From Xanthobacteraceae bacterium (GTDB lineage Bacteria > Pseudomonadota > Alphaproteobacteria > Rhizobiales > Xanthobacteraceae), in NCBI GenBank assembly GCA_030038415.1, contig JASHOX010000149.1:1-47005 (forward strand): a stretch of DNA of 47,005 nt, given 5' to 3'. This document shows, piece by piece, positions 20,246-28,762 of this stretch. Made by a program: the position numbers and the translations under genes. Within the stretch, counting starts at the first letter, position 1. Each line of letters begins with the position of its first letter. The notes beneath the pieces are model-generated. The model searched no databases and was not told where the DNA came from. It was given only the letters and a program-made list of their open reading frames with translations.

Positions 20246-20704
20246 TCAGCCTTGCGGCTGCGCTCCGGAATCGGGCTGACGATTGCGCCGTTCGGCCATG
20301 AATTGATCGAATTCGGTCTTGTCCTTGGCGAAGCGCAGCCGGTCGAGGAAGTCACGGAACTCGCGTTGCTCCTCTTCGAGGCGCTTGAGCGTTTCGGACC
20401 GGTATTCGTCGAAGGCGCGATTGCCGCTCGACGGCGGGCCGCGCCAGTCGCCGCTACGCAACCCATCCATCCTGGCCCGGAAACGATCCATTTTGTCCTG
20501 CATGCGGGCCATCTTGCTTTCCCAGCGGTTCATACCGTGATTACCCCAGCAGCCCGAGCCGTGATGGTTCCAGCAGCCCATTCTTGCGCTCCCGATGATC
20601 AAAGCGAGGGTTACAAGCCCCAACGGCCACCACAGCCAGAAGCCGAAGATCATCAAAAGGATCCAAGCGGGAGGGCTGAGCAAGGCAAGCGCGACGAGGG
20701 GCAT
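20246..20704 (-). CDS. DUF2852 membrane protein with C-terminal coiled coil
   Basis: This 152-residue protein is recognised as DUF2852, a small alphaproteobacterial family of unknown function. Two close hydrophobic segments (PLVALALLSPPAWILLMIFGF, WWPLGLVTLALIIGSAR) are followed by a Gly/His/Trp/Asn loop (CWNHHGSGCWGNHG) and a long charged helix, including RAFDEYRSETLKRLEEEQRE and FLDRLRFAKDKTEFDQFM. The ATG at 20704 follows GAGGTTCGCC; the GTG at 20716 is less likely. A perfect ATGTAAA-N5-TTTACAT palindrome sits 19 bases upstream, and the same site overlaps the start of the adjacent tetR gene, so direct TetR control is likely. Role: probably envelope-related, inferred only. Confidence 0.85.
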   Translation of the reverse strand: MPLVALALLSPPAWILLMIFGFWLWWPLGLVTLALIIGSARMGCWNHHGSGCWGNHGMNRWESKMARMQDKMDRFRARMDGLRSGDWRGPPSSGNRAFDEYRSETLKRLEEEQREFRDFLDRLRFAKDKTEFDQFMAERRNRQPDSGAQPQG

Positions 20705-20722
20705 GGCGAACCTCACGTGTGA

Positions 20723-20741
20723 ATGTAAATAACATTTACAT
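20723..20741. promoter_or_regulatory. Palindromic operator upstream of the DUF2852 gene
   Basis: ATGTAAAT-AAC-ATTTACAT is a perfect 19-base inverted repeat, 19 bases before the DUF2852 start codon. Its ATGTAAA-N5-TTTACAT arms and spacing match the site at the tetR start (21467-21485). It is the expected size for a TetR dimer site. Confidence 0.75.
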
Positions 20742-20811
20742 AATCGAATGGCGCGTTGTCAACAGAGTTCGCAGCTTCGTGAACAGGGATCGTAGGTCCT
20801 AGGCCATTGCC

Positions 20812-21468
20812 CTAGCGCTGCGGAGCTGACGGCATTGTTGGAACGCCGAGACCGCGCAGATAGATTAGCGTGTTGGCCTCCAATAATTCCTCAGGCGACA
20901 TCGGCAGCGACCGGCGCGCCGCGTCGCCGCGTCCGAACAACGAGGCAACGCCGTGCGCCATGGCCCAGAGGTGCAATGCGACCATGAGCGCTGGCGGCCG
21001 ACCCTTCGGCGACATTTGCGCGCACAGCGTCTCGGCGGTTTCGCGCAGAACGGTGAAGGCGCGTTCGCCGGCGTCGCGCAGTTCGGGACTGGCGGACATC
21101 GGAATTCCCGCTTCGAACATGGCCGAATAAAAGGCCGGCTCGGCGCGGGCAAAGCCGAGATAGGCTTTGCCCAAACGGTCGAGCGCCGTAAGAGCATCTG
21201 GCCGCCCGCCGTCCCAGGCTCGCCGCAGTGCGACCTCGAATTGCTGAAAGCCGCGCAACGCGACATTGGCCATCAACTCGTCGCGATCGCGGAAATGGCG
21301 ATAGGGCGCGGCCGGGCTCACTCCGGCCCAGCGCGCCGCTTCGGCAAAAGTGAATCCGGCGGGACCCTTTTCGGCGATCAGTTCCAGCGCCGCGCGCAAC
21401 AGCGCTTCCTTCAGATTGCCGTGGTGGTAGCCGCGCGGGCCGTCTCTGTCGTCCTTCGACCAGCTCAT
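20812..21468 (-). CDS. TetR-family transcriptional repressor
   Basis: The 218-residue regulator starts at ATG 21468 (MSWSKDDRDGPRGYHHGNLK); the longer frame to 21567 would run through its own operator and is rejected. The N-terminal helix-turn-helix is clear: LRAALELIAEKGPAGFTFAEAARWAGVSPAAPYRHFRDRDELMANVA. The C-terminal ligand domain has the AEPAFYSAMFEAG and LHLWAMAHGVASLFGRG signature of WHG-type TetR proteins. A palindrome covers its own start codon, so it should be autoregulated, and an identical-spacing site lies before the downstream DUF2852 gene. The inducer is unknown. Confidence 0.93.
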   Translation of the reverse strand: MSWSKDDRDGPRGYHHGNLKEALLRAALELIAEKGPAGFTFAEAARWAGVSPAAPYRHFRDRDELMANVALRGFQQFEVALRRAWDGGRPDALTALDRLGKAYLGFARAEPAFYSAMFEAGIPMSASPELRDAGERAFTVLRETAETLCAQMSPKGRPPALMVALHLWAMAHGVASLFGRGDAARRSLPMSPEELLEANTLIYLRGLGVPTMPSAPQR

Positions 21469-21486
21469 GTAAATGGCTTTTACATG
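21466..21486. promoter_or_regulatory. Autoregulatory palindromic operator at the tetR start
   Basis: CATGTAAA (21466-21473) and TTTACATG (21479-21486) are perfect inverted arms around a 5-base spacer. The site includes the tetR start codon. It shares ATGTAAA-N5-TTTACAT with the site at 20723-20741 and lies about 170 bases upstream of the divergent phyH-like gene, which could also be affected. Confidence 0.75.
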
Positions 21487-21657
21487 CGTCGGCCCGGGCC
21501 GTCGACCAACTTCAACTGCAAGCTGGCGCGCGTCCGCTTCCATGGTCGGGCCGCAAAGCCGTAACAAGTCGGCGGTATGCTCCAGTTTGCGCCCATTGAC
21601 GCACGCGCAAGCTTTTCGTCTTCTTCCCTATCCTGCACGCATAGATAGAGGCTGGCC

Positions 21658-22716
21658 GTGTCGCTGACCGATACGCTTCCCTCCCCCACCGTTGTATCGC
21701 CATTGGCGCCGGCGACCGAAACCGGCGCACTCGGCGTCTATCAGCTCAAGCGCATGTGGTCGCGGACGATGGCCGCGCGGCAAGGACGTTTCCCGCCCGC
21801 GACCATGCATGATCGACACCTCGATCGACTGGTCGTGCACGCCATCGGCGTCGGATTGGAGCAGACCGCCGCCTATCTCGGCCGCGCCGCGCCGGGCTTC
21901 GAGGCGTTCGAACGTTGGATCGTCGCGACCACCGGCGGCATCGACCCGGAACGCGTGGCACGCATCAATGCCGCGGTCACCGGCGCCGACATGCCGCAAC
22001 AGAGCCGGCGCGCGCTTGCGGCAATCGAGGCGAGCGAACCGGTGCTGACCGCCGCCGATCTCGCGTTCTGGGACGAGCACGGCTATGTCGTACTGCACGA
22101 TGCCATTCCGCCTGACACGCGCGAGGCGGCGGCGCAGGCGCTGTGGCAGCATCTCGGCGCCAGTCCGGACGATCCTGAGACCTGGTATCGCCGCAGCGAC
22201 CACGGCATCATGGTGCAATATTTCCAGCACCCGGCATTTACCGACATTCGCCGTTCGCCGCGCGTTCATAAGGCCTTCGCGCAACTGTGGGGCACCGCCG
22301 ATCTGTGGACGACCACTGACCGCGTCGGCTTCAATCCGCCCGAGCGCCCAGGTTTTATGTTCCCGGGCCCGCATCTGCATTGGGATGTCAGCGTCAAAAC
22401 GCCGATCCCGTTCGGCACCGCCGGCATTCTTTATCTCGCCGATACGCCGCCCGAGCAGGGCGCCTTTACGCTTATTCCCGGCTTCCAGCGCTGGGGCGAA
22501 GACTGGCTTAAACGCCTGCCGCCCGGCGCCCATCCGCGCGAGCAGAATCTCTATGCACTAGGTCCGCGGCCGATCGGCGGACGCGCCGGCGATCTCATCA
22601 TCTGGCATCAGGCGCTGCCGCACGGCGCCAGCCCCAATCGCGGCGCGCGGCCGCGCCTCGTGCAATACGTCAACATGTTCCCGACGCGGATCGAGGAACA
22701 GGAGGAGTGGATTTAA
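21658..22716 (+). CDS. Phytanoyl-CoA dioxygenase (PhyH) family protein
   Basis: A non-haem Fe(II)/2-oxoglutarate-dependent oxygenase fold is indicated. The 352-residue chain begins at GTG 21658 after GAGGCTGGCC. The N-terminal third is helical; the oxygenase core starts at FWDEHGYVVLHDAIPPD. The iron ligands are visible as HWD in HLHWDVSVK and a distal His in DLIIWHQALPHGASPN, followed by Arg for 2-oxoglutarate binding (RGARPRLVQYVN). Proteins of this group hydroxylate varied small molecules; the substrate here is unknown. It is divergent from the tetR gene, and convergent with ackA across a short REP-like hairpin. Confidence 0.88.
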   Translation: MSLTDTLPSPTVVSPLAPATETGALGVYQLKRMWSRTMAARQGRFPPATMHDRHLDRLVVHAIGVGLEQTAAYLGRAAPGFEAFERWIVATTGGIDPERVARINAAVTGADMPQQSRRALAAIEASEPVLTAADLAFWDEHGYVVLHDAIPPDTREAAAQALWQHLGASPDDPETWYRRSDHGIMVQYFQHPAFTDIRRSPRVHKAFAQLWGTADLWTTTDRVGFNPPERPGFMFPGPHLHWDVSVKTPIPFGTAGILYLADTPPEQGAFTLIPGFQRWGEDWLKRLPPGAHPREQNLYALGPRPIGGRAGDLIIWHQALPHGASPNRGARPRLVQYVNMFPTRIEEQEEWI

Positions 22717-22732
22717 GTGTGATGCGCTCGCA

Positions 22733-22758
22733 CCCCGCCAGTTTCTCTCATGGCGGGG
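22733..22758. terminator. Hairpin between convergent phyH-like gene and ackA
   Basis: CCCCGCCA (22733-22740) and TGGCGGGG (22751-22758) form an 8-bp perfect stem around a 10-base loop. It lies in the 100-base gap between two convergent genes and resembles half of the REP palindromes seen elsewhere in the window. It could terminate in either direction; no long T tract follows. Confidence 0.5.
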
Positions 22759-22817
22759 ATGACCCTGGCCGGATCACCCATTGACCGAAGCTCGCCAAGA
22801 CATTTGTCCGAGCAATC

Positions 22818-24017
22818 TCACGCTGCCGCGAAGGCGCCGGGCGCGGAGCTCAAAAACCGGGCGGCGTGGCGTGCGATCATCATCTCCTCGTTGGTCTTGA
22901 TGACGAAGACGCGGACGCGCGAGCGGTCGGAGGAGATGGTGACTTCTCCGGTCCGGTTGCGCCCACCGTCCAGTTCGATGCCGAGCCACTCGAAGCCGGC
23001 GCAAATGCGTTGGCGGATGCGCCAGGCGTTCTCGCCGATGCCGCCGCAGAAGACGAGCGCATCAAGTCCCGAAAGAATGGCCGCCATGGAGCCGAGCTCA
23101 CGACGCGCACGGAACACAAAATAGTCGATGGCCTGCATCGCTTCCGGCGTTCCGGCCGCTTCGAGTTCCCGCATATCGTGCGACAGTCCGGAAAGCCCTT
23201 TCAATCCCGACCGGCGATACAGCAGGTCCTCGATCTGCCGCACCGACAGCCCTCTCTCTTCCATCAAATAAAGCACCACGCCGGGATCGAGCTGGCCGCA
23301 GCGGGTGCCCATCGGCAGGCCATCGAGCGCGGTAAAGCCCATGCTCGAGCCGACGCTTTGCCCGCCTTCGACGGCGCACATCGACGCGCCATTGCCGAGA
23401 TGGCTGATAACGACACGTCCCGCCGCGTGCATCGGTGCAATCTGGCTCAGCCGCTCCGTGACGTATTCGTAAGACAGCCCGTGAAAACCGTAGCGCCTGA
23501 TACCCTGGTCGTAGAGTTCTCGCGGCAGGGCATAGACGTCATTGACCCAAGGGTGCGAGCGGTGGAACGCGGTATCGAAGCACGCCACTTGCACAGCCTC
23601 GGGAAAGACACGCTGCGCGGCGCAAATCCCCGACAGGTTGTGCGGCTGATGCAGCGGCGCGAGCCGGTTCAGTCGTTCGAGCTGGGCGATTTTTTGCTCG
23701 TCGAGCATGATCGATTCGGTGAACTCGACACCGCCATGCACCACCCGGTGGCCAACGGCTTCGACAGCGACTTTGCCGAACAATTGTTGGAGGCATCCGA
23801 ACGCGATGGCGAGTGCCGAGGCGTGATCGTGCGCCTGCTCGGCGCTGAGTTTCCGGTCGAGTGGCGGGTCGCCTGGTGTTGCCGCCTGTAAGCGGGGCGT
23901 CGAGCCCAGTCCCTCGACCTGGCCGCGCACGCGTTCGCTAACCTCGGTGCCGGCGTCGAACAGCGCGAATTTAAGCGACGATGAGCCGGCATTCAGGGTA
24001 AGAATGTGCTGCATCAT
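22818..24017 (-). CDS. ackA: Acetate/propionate-family kinase AckA
   Basis: The enzyme transfers phosphate between an acyl phosphate and ADP, making ATP and a short-chain acid, or the reverse. The ATG at 24017 overlaps the stop of the upstream Pta gene as ATGA and gives 399 residues, the family norm; the frame upstream to 24095 is shadow. Motifs: LNAGSSSLKFALF at the N-terminus, GHRVVHGG, CFDTAFHRS, YGFHGLSYEYV, SHLGNGASMCAVEGG and the signature GFTALDGLPMGTRCGQLDPG. The catalytic Asp, Arg and His positions are present. It is the last gene of the fabI - DUF3141 - MaoC/Pta - ackA operon. Confidence 0.96.
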   Translation of the reverse strand: MMQHILTLNAGSSSLKFALFDAGTEVSERVRGQVEGLGSTPRLQAATPGDPPLDRKLSAEQAHDHASALAIAFGCLQQLFGKVAVEAVGHRVVHGGVEFTESIMLDEQKIAQLERLNRLAPLHQPHNLSGICAAQRVFPEAVQVACFDTAFHRSHPWVNDVYALPRELYDQGIRRYGFHGLSYEYVTERLSQIAPMHAAGRVVISHLGNGASMCAVEGGQSVGSSMGFTALDGLPMGTRCGQLDPGVVLYLMEERGLSVRQIEDLLYRRSGLKGLSGLSHDMRELEAAGTPEAMQAIDYFVFRARRELGSMAAILSGLDALVFCGGIGENAWRIRQRICAGFEWLGIELDGGRNRTGEVTISSDRSRVRVFVIKTNEEMMIARHAARFLSSAPGAFAAA

Positions 24018-25423
24018 TCGGCCGCCTCTGCGACCACGCTCATCCGCGCCACGCCGCCCGTCCGCCATTCGCCATACAGCGCCGCGACCGCGCAAGAGGC
24101 GAGCCGCGCCTTCTCGCCGTCGGCACGGCTGGTGAGGATAATCGGCACGGTCGCGCCGAGCGCCAGCCCAGCCGCTTCTGCGTGCGCCACAAACGACAAC
24201 TCTTTGGCCAGCATATTGCCGGCTTCGAGATTAGGCACGATCAGAATGTCGGCATGGCCGGCGACCAGTGAGGTGATCCCCTTGGTCTTTGCCGCTGCCA
24301 CATCCACCGCGTTGTCCATGGCCAACGGCCCGTCGACGATCCCGCCTTTGATTTGCCCGCGCTCGGCCATTTTCGACAGTACCGCGGCGTCGATGGTCGA
24401 GGGGATTTTGGGATTGACCGTCTCGACGGCGGAGAGAACTCCGACTTTTGGCTTTTGCACGCCCAACGCCAAGGCGACGTCGATGGCGCTTTGCGTAATG
24501 TCGACTTTGGCTTCGAGATCCGGCGCGATATTGATCGCTGCGTCGGAGACGACCAACAGATGATCGAGGCCCGGCACGTCCATGACAAAGGCGTGGCTCA
24601 GCCGACGGTTGGTACGCAGCCCGCCGTCGCGCTTGACGACGTGGTGGAGCAGCTCGTCGGTGTGCAAATAGCCCTTCATTAAGGCGCCGACCTTGCCGGT
24701 TCGCGCCAGCGACACGGCCGCTGCCGCGGCGGCGTCGTGATCTTCGGCATCGATGATCTCGATGCCTAGAAGATCGGCGGCGATCTCCCTGCCGACGGCC
24801 GCGATCTTTTTAGCCGAGCCGACGAGAACCGGACGAATGATCGCGTGCCGCGCTGCTAATAAAGCACCGCCGAGCGAATCTTTGTCCTCTGGGGCCACTA
24901 CCGCCGTTGCAATCGGCTCCAAGCCGTCGCAGGCCTTGAGCAAGCGATCGAAATGGCGATGCCGCTCGATCAGGATTTCCGGGACGCGATCGTCGTCGAA
25001 GCGCACCTTGCGCGTCGGCGCTAAAACCTCGGCCACGCCTTCGGCGACCCGATCGCCGCCGCGGCCGGTGATGACCGTATCCAGGACGACGCAGTCGGCG
25101 GCGGCCTTTTCGCGTACGGTGACGGCGACCGTCAGCTCGTCGCCGACATGCACGCGGTTGAGGAAGTGAAAGCTCTGCGCTTTGTACAGTGTGCCGGCGC
25201 CGGGCAAAATATTGCCGAGCACCGAGGACACCAGCGCGCCGACCCACATCGACGGTGCGATCGCTTCAGGACGGTATTCACCGTCATCCGCGGGCAGATG
25301 CAGCGGGTTCACGTTGCCCGACGCGTGGGCGAAGATGTAAAGGTCGTTTGCGGTGCAGACACGCTTGATCGAGGCGGTGTCGCCGATTTTCAGCTCGTCA
25401 TAGAGTTTGTTTTCGCGGATCAT
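24014..25423 (-). CDS. Bifunctional MaoC-like hydratase / phosphate acyltransferase
   Basis: Two domains are fused in 469 residues. Residues about 10-150 form a MaoC/hotdog domain (TANDLYIFAHASGNVNPLHL carries the Asp/His-type hydratase site; SFHFLNRVHVGDELTVAVTV follows). Residues about 165-465 are a phosphate acetyl/butyryltransferase (AARHAIIRPVLVGSAKKI, GALMKGYLHTDELLHHVV, SHAFVMDVPG, DAAINIAPDLEAKVDI, NLEAGNMLAKEL). Together they could hydrate an enoyl-CoA and convert acyl-CoA plus phosphate to acyl phosphate, which AckA would use to make ATP. Four-base ATGA overlaps on both sides tie it to the DUF3141 gene and ackA. This fusion is known in rhizobia. Confidence 0.94.
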   Translation of the reverse strand: MIRENKLYDELKIGDTASIKRVCTANDLYIFAHASGNVNPLHLPADDGEYRPEAIAPSMWVGALVSSVLGNILPGAGTLYKAQSFHFLNRVHVGDELTVAVTVREKAAADCVVLDTVITGRGGDRVAEGVAEVLAPTRKVRFDDDRVPEILIERHRHFDRLLKACDGLEPIATAVVAPEDKDSLGGALLAARHAIIRPVLVGSAKKIAAVGREIAADLLGIEIIDAEDHDAAAAAAVSLARTGKVGALMKGYLHTDELLHHVVKRDGGLRTNRRLSHAFVMDVPGLDHLLVVSDAAINIAPDLEAKVDITQSAIDVALALGVQKPKVGVLSAVETVNPKIPSTIDAAVLSKMAERGQIKGGIVDGPLAMDNAVDVAAAKTKGITSLVAGHADILIVPNLEAGNMLAKELSFVAHAEAAGLALGATVPIILTSRADGEKARLASCAVAALYGEWRTGGVARMSVVAEAAE

Positions 25424-27849
25424 GCTGCGTTCTCCTGCGGCCCGTCCGCTACGGCCGCGATCGCGCTCGCCGGCGGCGATGCCGTCTCAGGTGGATGTGC
25501 GCTTTGCGAACCGCCGGCCGGCGTATCCGTAGCATCGTTCTGTCGTCGCCCTTCGAGGTCCGGATCGCGCCACTCCCGTGCCAACGTCAGAAGCGCCGCC
25601 TGGAAACGCTTGAACATGGCAATCGTCGAAGCATCCATATCCTGGACCGGCCCGGCCACGTCCAACACAAAATTTAACGCGCGATAGCGGTCGACCGGGT
25701 CCTTGAGCAGCTCGGCCAACGCCGTTACTGCTTCGTTGCCGCAAAATTCCACGACCACCGACTGCTCGTGGATCATGCGGGCGCGGTCTTCAGGCGTCAT
25801 TGAGTTGAATGGTGGACGATCGTGCAAGAGCCGGTTGGAACGTTCGAGCCGGTCGCGCCGCACCGACCCGCGCGCCCGGGCCAACAGGATCAGCATACGA
25901 ACGATGCCTTCGGCGTAGCCGCCGAGCTTGGCCTTGTTGATCGCTTCCTGCACGTGTGGAAATTTGCTGACGTCGTGCGATTGCGGCCGGCCGCGCCGCG
26001 CGGCACCCACGCGCTTCATCCACGGCGTGCCGTAAAGACCGTGGAAGGTTAGTTCGACAGCGGCGTCGCGCGCGTCGCGGTAAAGATTCCAGTTGCCCTC
26101 CAGCCAATCGGCGTAAAGTTGTTCGAGCTCGACGAACGGATTGTCCGCCGCCGCCGGTACGCGCTCGGTGCGCGCCTTTTCGGCAAGATCGCCGATAAAG
26201 GAAAACAGCGGCGTCTTGTGCGAAAAGAAATAATGCTGCGCACGCATTGGGTGAAGCCGGCTGCGCGCTTCGCCGTCGGCCGGCGTGGCCAAGGCCTGAA
26301 TGAGCGGCCGCCAGGTTAGTTCGTAGGTTTTGGTCAACCATTCCGACAGTCCGGCAACCGCGGCAAATTCGGTTTCCTCTTCGCGGTCGTCGGAGAGTTT
26401 GAGAATATCGTCAATCGTCCGCGCCTCGAAGGCGACGGTGTAGACGCCTTCGTCCTTGCTGATCAGCATTTCATAAAGGCCGGGAGCGAGCGATTCGATC
26501 GTCTTGACCACCGTGCCGATCTGCTCGTGCTGCTTGTTGGCGACTTGCGCCGAGACGAAAATGCCGAGGTGGCCTATGCTTTCGTGCAGTGTATAGATGA
26601 TGACGTGGCCGTGCGCTTGGATTTCCGCGACCGACTGGTACAGATCGGGAATCCAGTTCAACGCTTGCTGCGGCGGCGTGATGTTGTCGCCATAGGAGGC
26701 AAAGACCACGACGGGAGCTTCGATCCGGGTGAGATCGATCGGCGTGCCGTCAGGCAGAAAACCTTCGCCGCGGGTGAGCTTATTGCCGATGAAGAGAGTT
26801 TCGACAATCCAGCGAATTTCGTTCTCGTTCATGAAATAGAATCCGGACCACCAGCGCTCGAATTCGAGAAAACGCTCGGCCTCGCTGTCCACATTCGCGA
26901 ACAGATCGAAATTCTTGCGGAACCAGGTCTTGCCGGGATTGAGCTGCTCGAAATTAGCGACGAGATTGGCGCCGTCGAACTGGCCGCCGCCGAGATCGGA
27001 GGCGAGCAGCGCCGGAACCGCGCCGCCGCAAATCCCTGCGAAATAACGCAGCGGATTGCGGCTGTTCTTGCCCGACCAGTAGGACAGCGGCGCTCCCGCG
27101 ATCACAAGGGGACCCATGAGAGTGGGATGGGTTGCGGCCAGGATCATTGCCGCCCAGCCGCCCTGGCAATTGCCGGTCACCAGCGGCTTCGGGCTGTGCA
27201 GATGCCGCTTTTGCACTTCTTGCAGAAACCGCGCTTCGGCTGCGCACACGTCGGCGAGCGTCTGCTCGGGCTCCGGCTTTTGGAAGAAGATGACAAAATA
27301 GACGGGATGGCCTTCGCGCAATGCGACGCCGACTTCGGACTCGCTCTTGAAGCCACCGATGCCGCTGCCATGTCCGGCGCGCGGATCGATGATCACCCAG
27401 GGGCGCACATCCTCACGCGGCGACTTCGTTCCCGGCGGCGGGTGAATCTGGACCAACGCGTAATTGACCGGGCGCTCGAGCTTGCGGCCATCGACGACGA
27501 TGTCATAATCGAAAGCGAGCACCGGCTTGAAGCCTTCCTTCTCGCGCGCGATGCAGGCGTCGCCGCGTCGGCACAACGTGTCGATGAATAGAATCCAGCG
27601 TTGTCCGCAGTCTTTGACATATTCCGAAAGTGAATCGACGATGCTCGGCACGAAGAAGTGCGGCAGCAACCTTTGCCACGACAGGACCACGTCCTGCGCT
27701 GCCTCCGCCTGGCTGTGGCTGATGGCCTGCGCGTGATAGCGGCCGAGGTCGCTTAGGAGGCGAATCTGCTCAAATGCACGGTTCGCATCTTCGTCGAACA
27801 GCCGCAGGTACCGCTTTTGATCTTGTGCAACCGCGTCGGTGTTCGTCAT
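25420..27849 (-). CDS. DUF3141 protein, alpha/beta-hydrolase related to PHA synthases
   Basis: The 809-residue product is a full-length DUF3141 member. A central alpha/beta-hydrolase core is seen: PWVIIDPRAGHGSGIGGF, then VTGNCQGGWAAMILAATHP, where a Cys replaces the usual nucleophile Ser in a G-x-C-x-G elbow as in polyhydroxyalkanoate synthases. A later acid/His region follows (VVFASYGDNITPPQQALNW; ESIGHLGIFVS). A long helical C-terminal half ends in a Pro/Ser-rich tail. It may act on acyl- or 3-hydroxyacyl-CoA; the activity of DUF3141 is not established to my knowledge. It sits 3 bases after fabI and overlaps the MaoC/Pta gene by four. Confidence 0.92.
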   Translation of the reverse strand: MTNTDAVAQDQKRYLRLFDEDANRAFEQIRLLSDLGRYHAQAISHSQAEAAQDVVLSWQRLLPHFFVPSIVDSLSEYVKDCGQRWILFIDTLCRRGDACIAREKEGFKPVLAFDYDIVVDGRKLERPVNYALVQIHPPPGTKSPREDVRPWVIIDPRAGHGSGIGGFKSESEVGVALREGHPVYFVIFFQKPEPEQTLADVCAAEARFLQEVQKRHLHSPKPLVTGNCQGGWAAMILAATHPTLMGPLVIAGAPLSYWSGKNSRNPLRYFAGICGGAVPALLASDLGGGQFDGANLVANFEQLNPGKTWFRKNFDLFANVDSEAERFLEFERWWSGFYFMNENEIRWIVETLFIGNKLTRGEGFLPDGTPIDLTRIEAPVVVFASYGDNITPPQQALNWIPDLYQSVAEIQAHGHVIIYTLHESIGHLGIFVSAQVANKQHEQIGTVVKTIESLAPGLYEMLISKDEGVYTVAFEARTIDDILKLSDDREEETEFAAVAGLSEWLTKTYELTWRPLIQALATPADGEARSRLHPMRAQHYFFSHKTPLFSFIGDLAEKARTERVPAAADNPFVELEQLYADWLEGNWNLYRDARDAAVELTFHGLYGTPWMKRVGAARRGRPQSHDVSKFPHVQEAINKAKLGGYAEGIVRMLILLARARGSVRRDRLERSNRLLHDRPPFNSMTPEDRARMIHEQSVVVEFCGNEAVTALAELLKDPVDRYRALNFVLDVAGPVQDMDASTIAMFKRFQAALLTLAREWRDPDLEGRRQNDATDTPAGGSQSAHPPETASPPASAIAAVADGPQENAA

Positions 27850-27852
27850 GCT

Positions 27853-28617
27853 TCAACCCATGATGTGATAGCCGCCGTCGATGTAATGAATGCCGCCGGT
27901 CACGTTCACCGCCTCGGCGCTAGCGAGAAACGCCGCGTAGGCGCCGACATCGTCGATGCTGGCAAGCTGATGCGTCGGTGCGCGCGCTGCAGCCGCGTTC
28001 AGCAATTCGTCAAAATGGCCAATGCCCGACGCGGCTCGCGTCTTCAGCGGTCCCGGCGAAAGCGCATGCACCCGGATGCCCTTCGGCCCGAGTTCTGCGG
28101 CCATGTAACGCGTCGCCGCCTCCAGCGCCGCCTTTACCGGGCCCATGATGTTGTAATGCTCGACCACCTTCTCGGAGCCGAGAAAAGAGACGGTCATGCA
28201 CGCGCCGCCGTCCGGCATCAGTGGCGCGGCCTGCCGGACCAAGCGGATGAATGAATAGACCGAAATCTCCATGGCCGCGGTGAATCCGCCGCGCGAGCAA
28301 TTCACCACAGGCGCGTGCAAATCCTGCTTCGGACAGAAGGCGATGGAATGCAGGCAGATATCGAGCTTGTCCCAGCGCCGGCGAATGCCGTCGAAAAGCG
28401 CGGCAAACTGTGCATCGTCGCGCACGTCCAAAGGCAAGACGATGTCGCTGTTGAGCTTGTCGGCGATTGGACGCACAAACGGTTCGGCCCGATGGTCTTG
28501 GAAGGTAACGGCGAGTTCGGCGCCCTGCATGCGCAACGCCTTGGCGCAACCGAAAGCGATCGATTCTTCGTTGGCGATGCCGACGATAAGCGCTTTCTTG
28601 CCGGACAGCGAAAACAC
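27853..28617 (-). CDS. fabI: Enoyl-acyl carrier protein reductase, FabI type
   Basis: FabI reduces the 2-enoyl intermediate of fatty acid synthesis with NAD(P)H. The 254-residue chain starts at GTG 28617 after GAGGCGCTCG. It has the nucleotide motif VGIANEESIAFGCAKAL and the Y-x6-K catalytic pair in HYNIMGPVK. The first of the two active-site tyrosines of E. coli FabI (Tyr146) is Phe here (VSFLGSEK), as in mycobacterial InhA. Its place at the head of an operon with MaoC/Pta, DUF3141 and ackA genes suggests a specialised paralogue rather than the housekeeping enzyme. A PHO box lies upstream. Confidence 0.94.
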   Translation of the reverse strand: MFSLSGKKALIVGIANEESIAFGCAKALRMQGAELAVTFQDHRAEPFVRPIADKLNSDIVLPLDVRDDAQFAALFDGIRRRWDKLDICLHSIAFCPKQDLHAPVVNCSRGGFTAAMEISVYSFIRLVRQAAPLMPDGGACMTVSFLGSEKVVEHYNIMGPVKAALEAATRYMAAELGPKGIRVHALSPGPLKTRAASGIGHFDELLNAAAARAPTHQLASIDDVGAYAAFLASAEAVNVTGGIHYIDGGYHIMG

Positions 28618-28739
28618 CGAGCGCCTCGCGTGTAAATAAGACCCGACGCATTGCTATGCGAAATGCGCGCGCTCCATATTGAGTTAAGTCAATGCGGCAT
28701 CACTGCAACGGACAAACAAAATAAAACCTCAACAAATAA

Positions 28740-28762
28740 TCATGATGACAGCAGGATGACAC
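28740..28762 (-). promoter_or_regulatory. PHO box (PhoB-binding site) upstream of the fabI-ackA operon
   Basis: On the minus strand, TGTCAT (28761-28756), CCTGC, then TGTCAT (28750-28745) form two direct repeats with an 11-base period, as in the PHO-box consensus CTGTCAT-N4-CTGTCAT. The second copy keeps the leading C; the first has G. The site is about 128 bases upstream of the fabI start, in an unusually AT-rich gap (28618-28880) that otherwise holds no credible gene. An AT-rich stretch just downstream could supply the -10. Confidence 0.75.

Noticed and set aside
20099..20722. Plus-strand frame opposite the DUF2852 gene
   Set aside because: The minus strand has the recognised family, a good start and an operator; the plus frame has only shadow composition.
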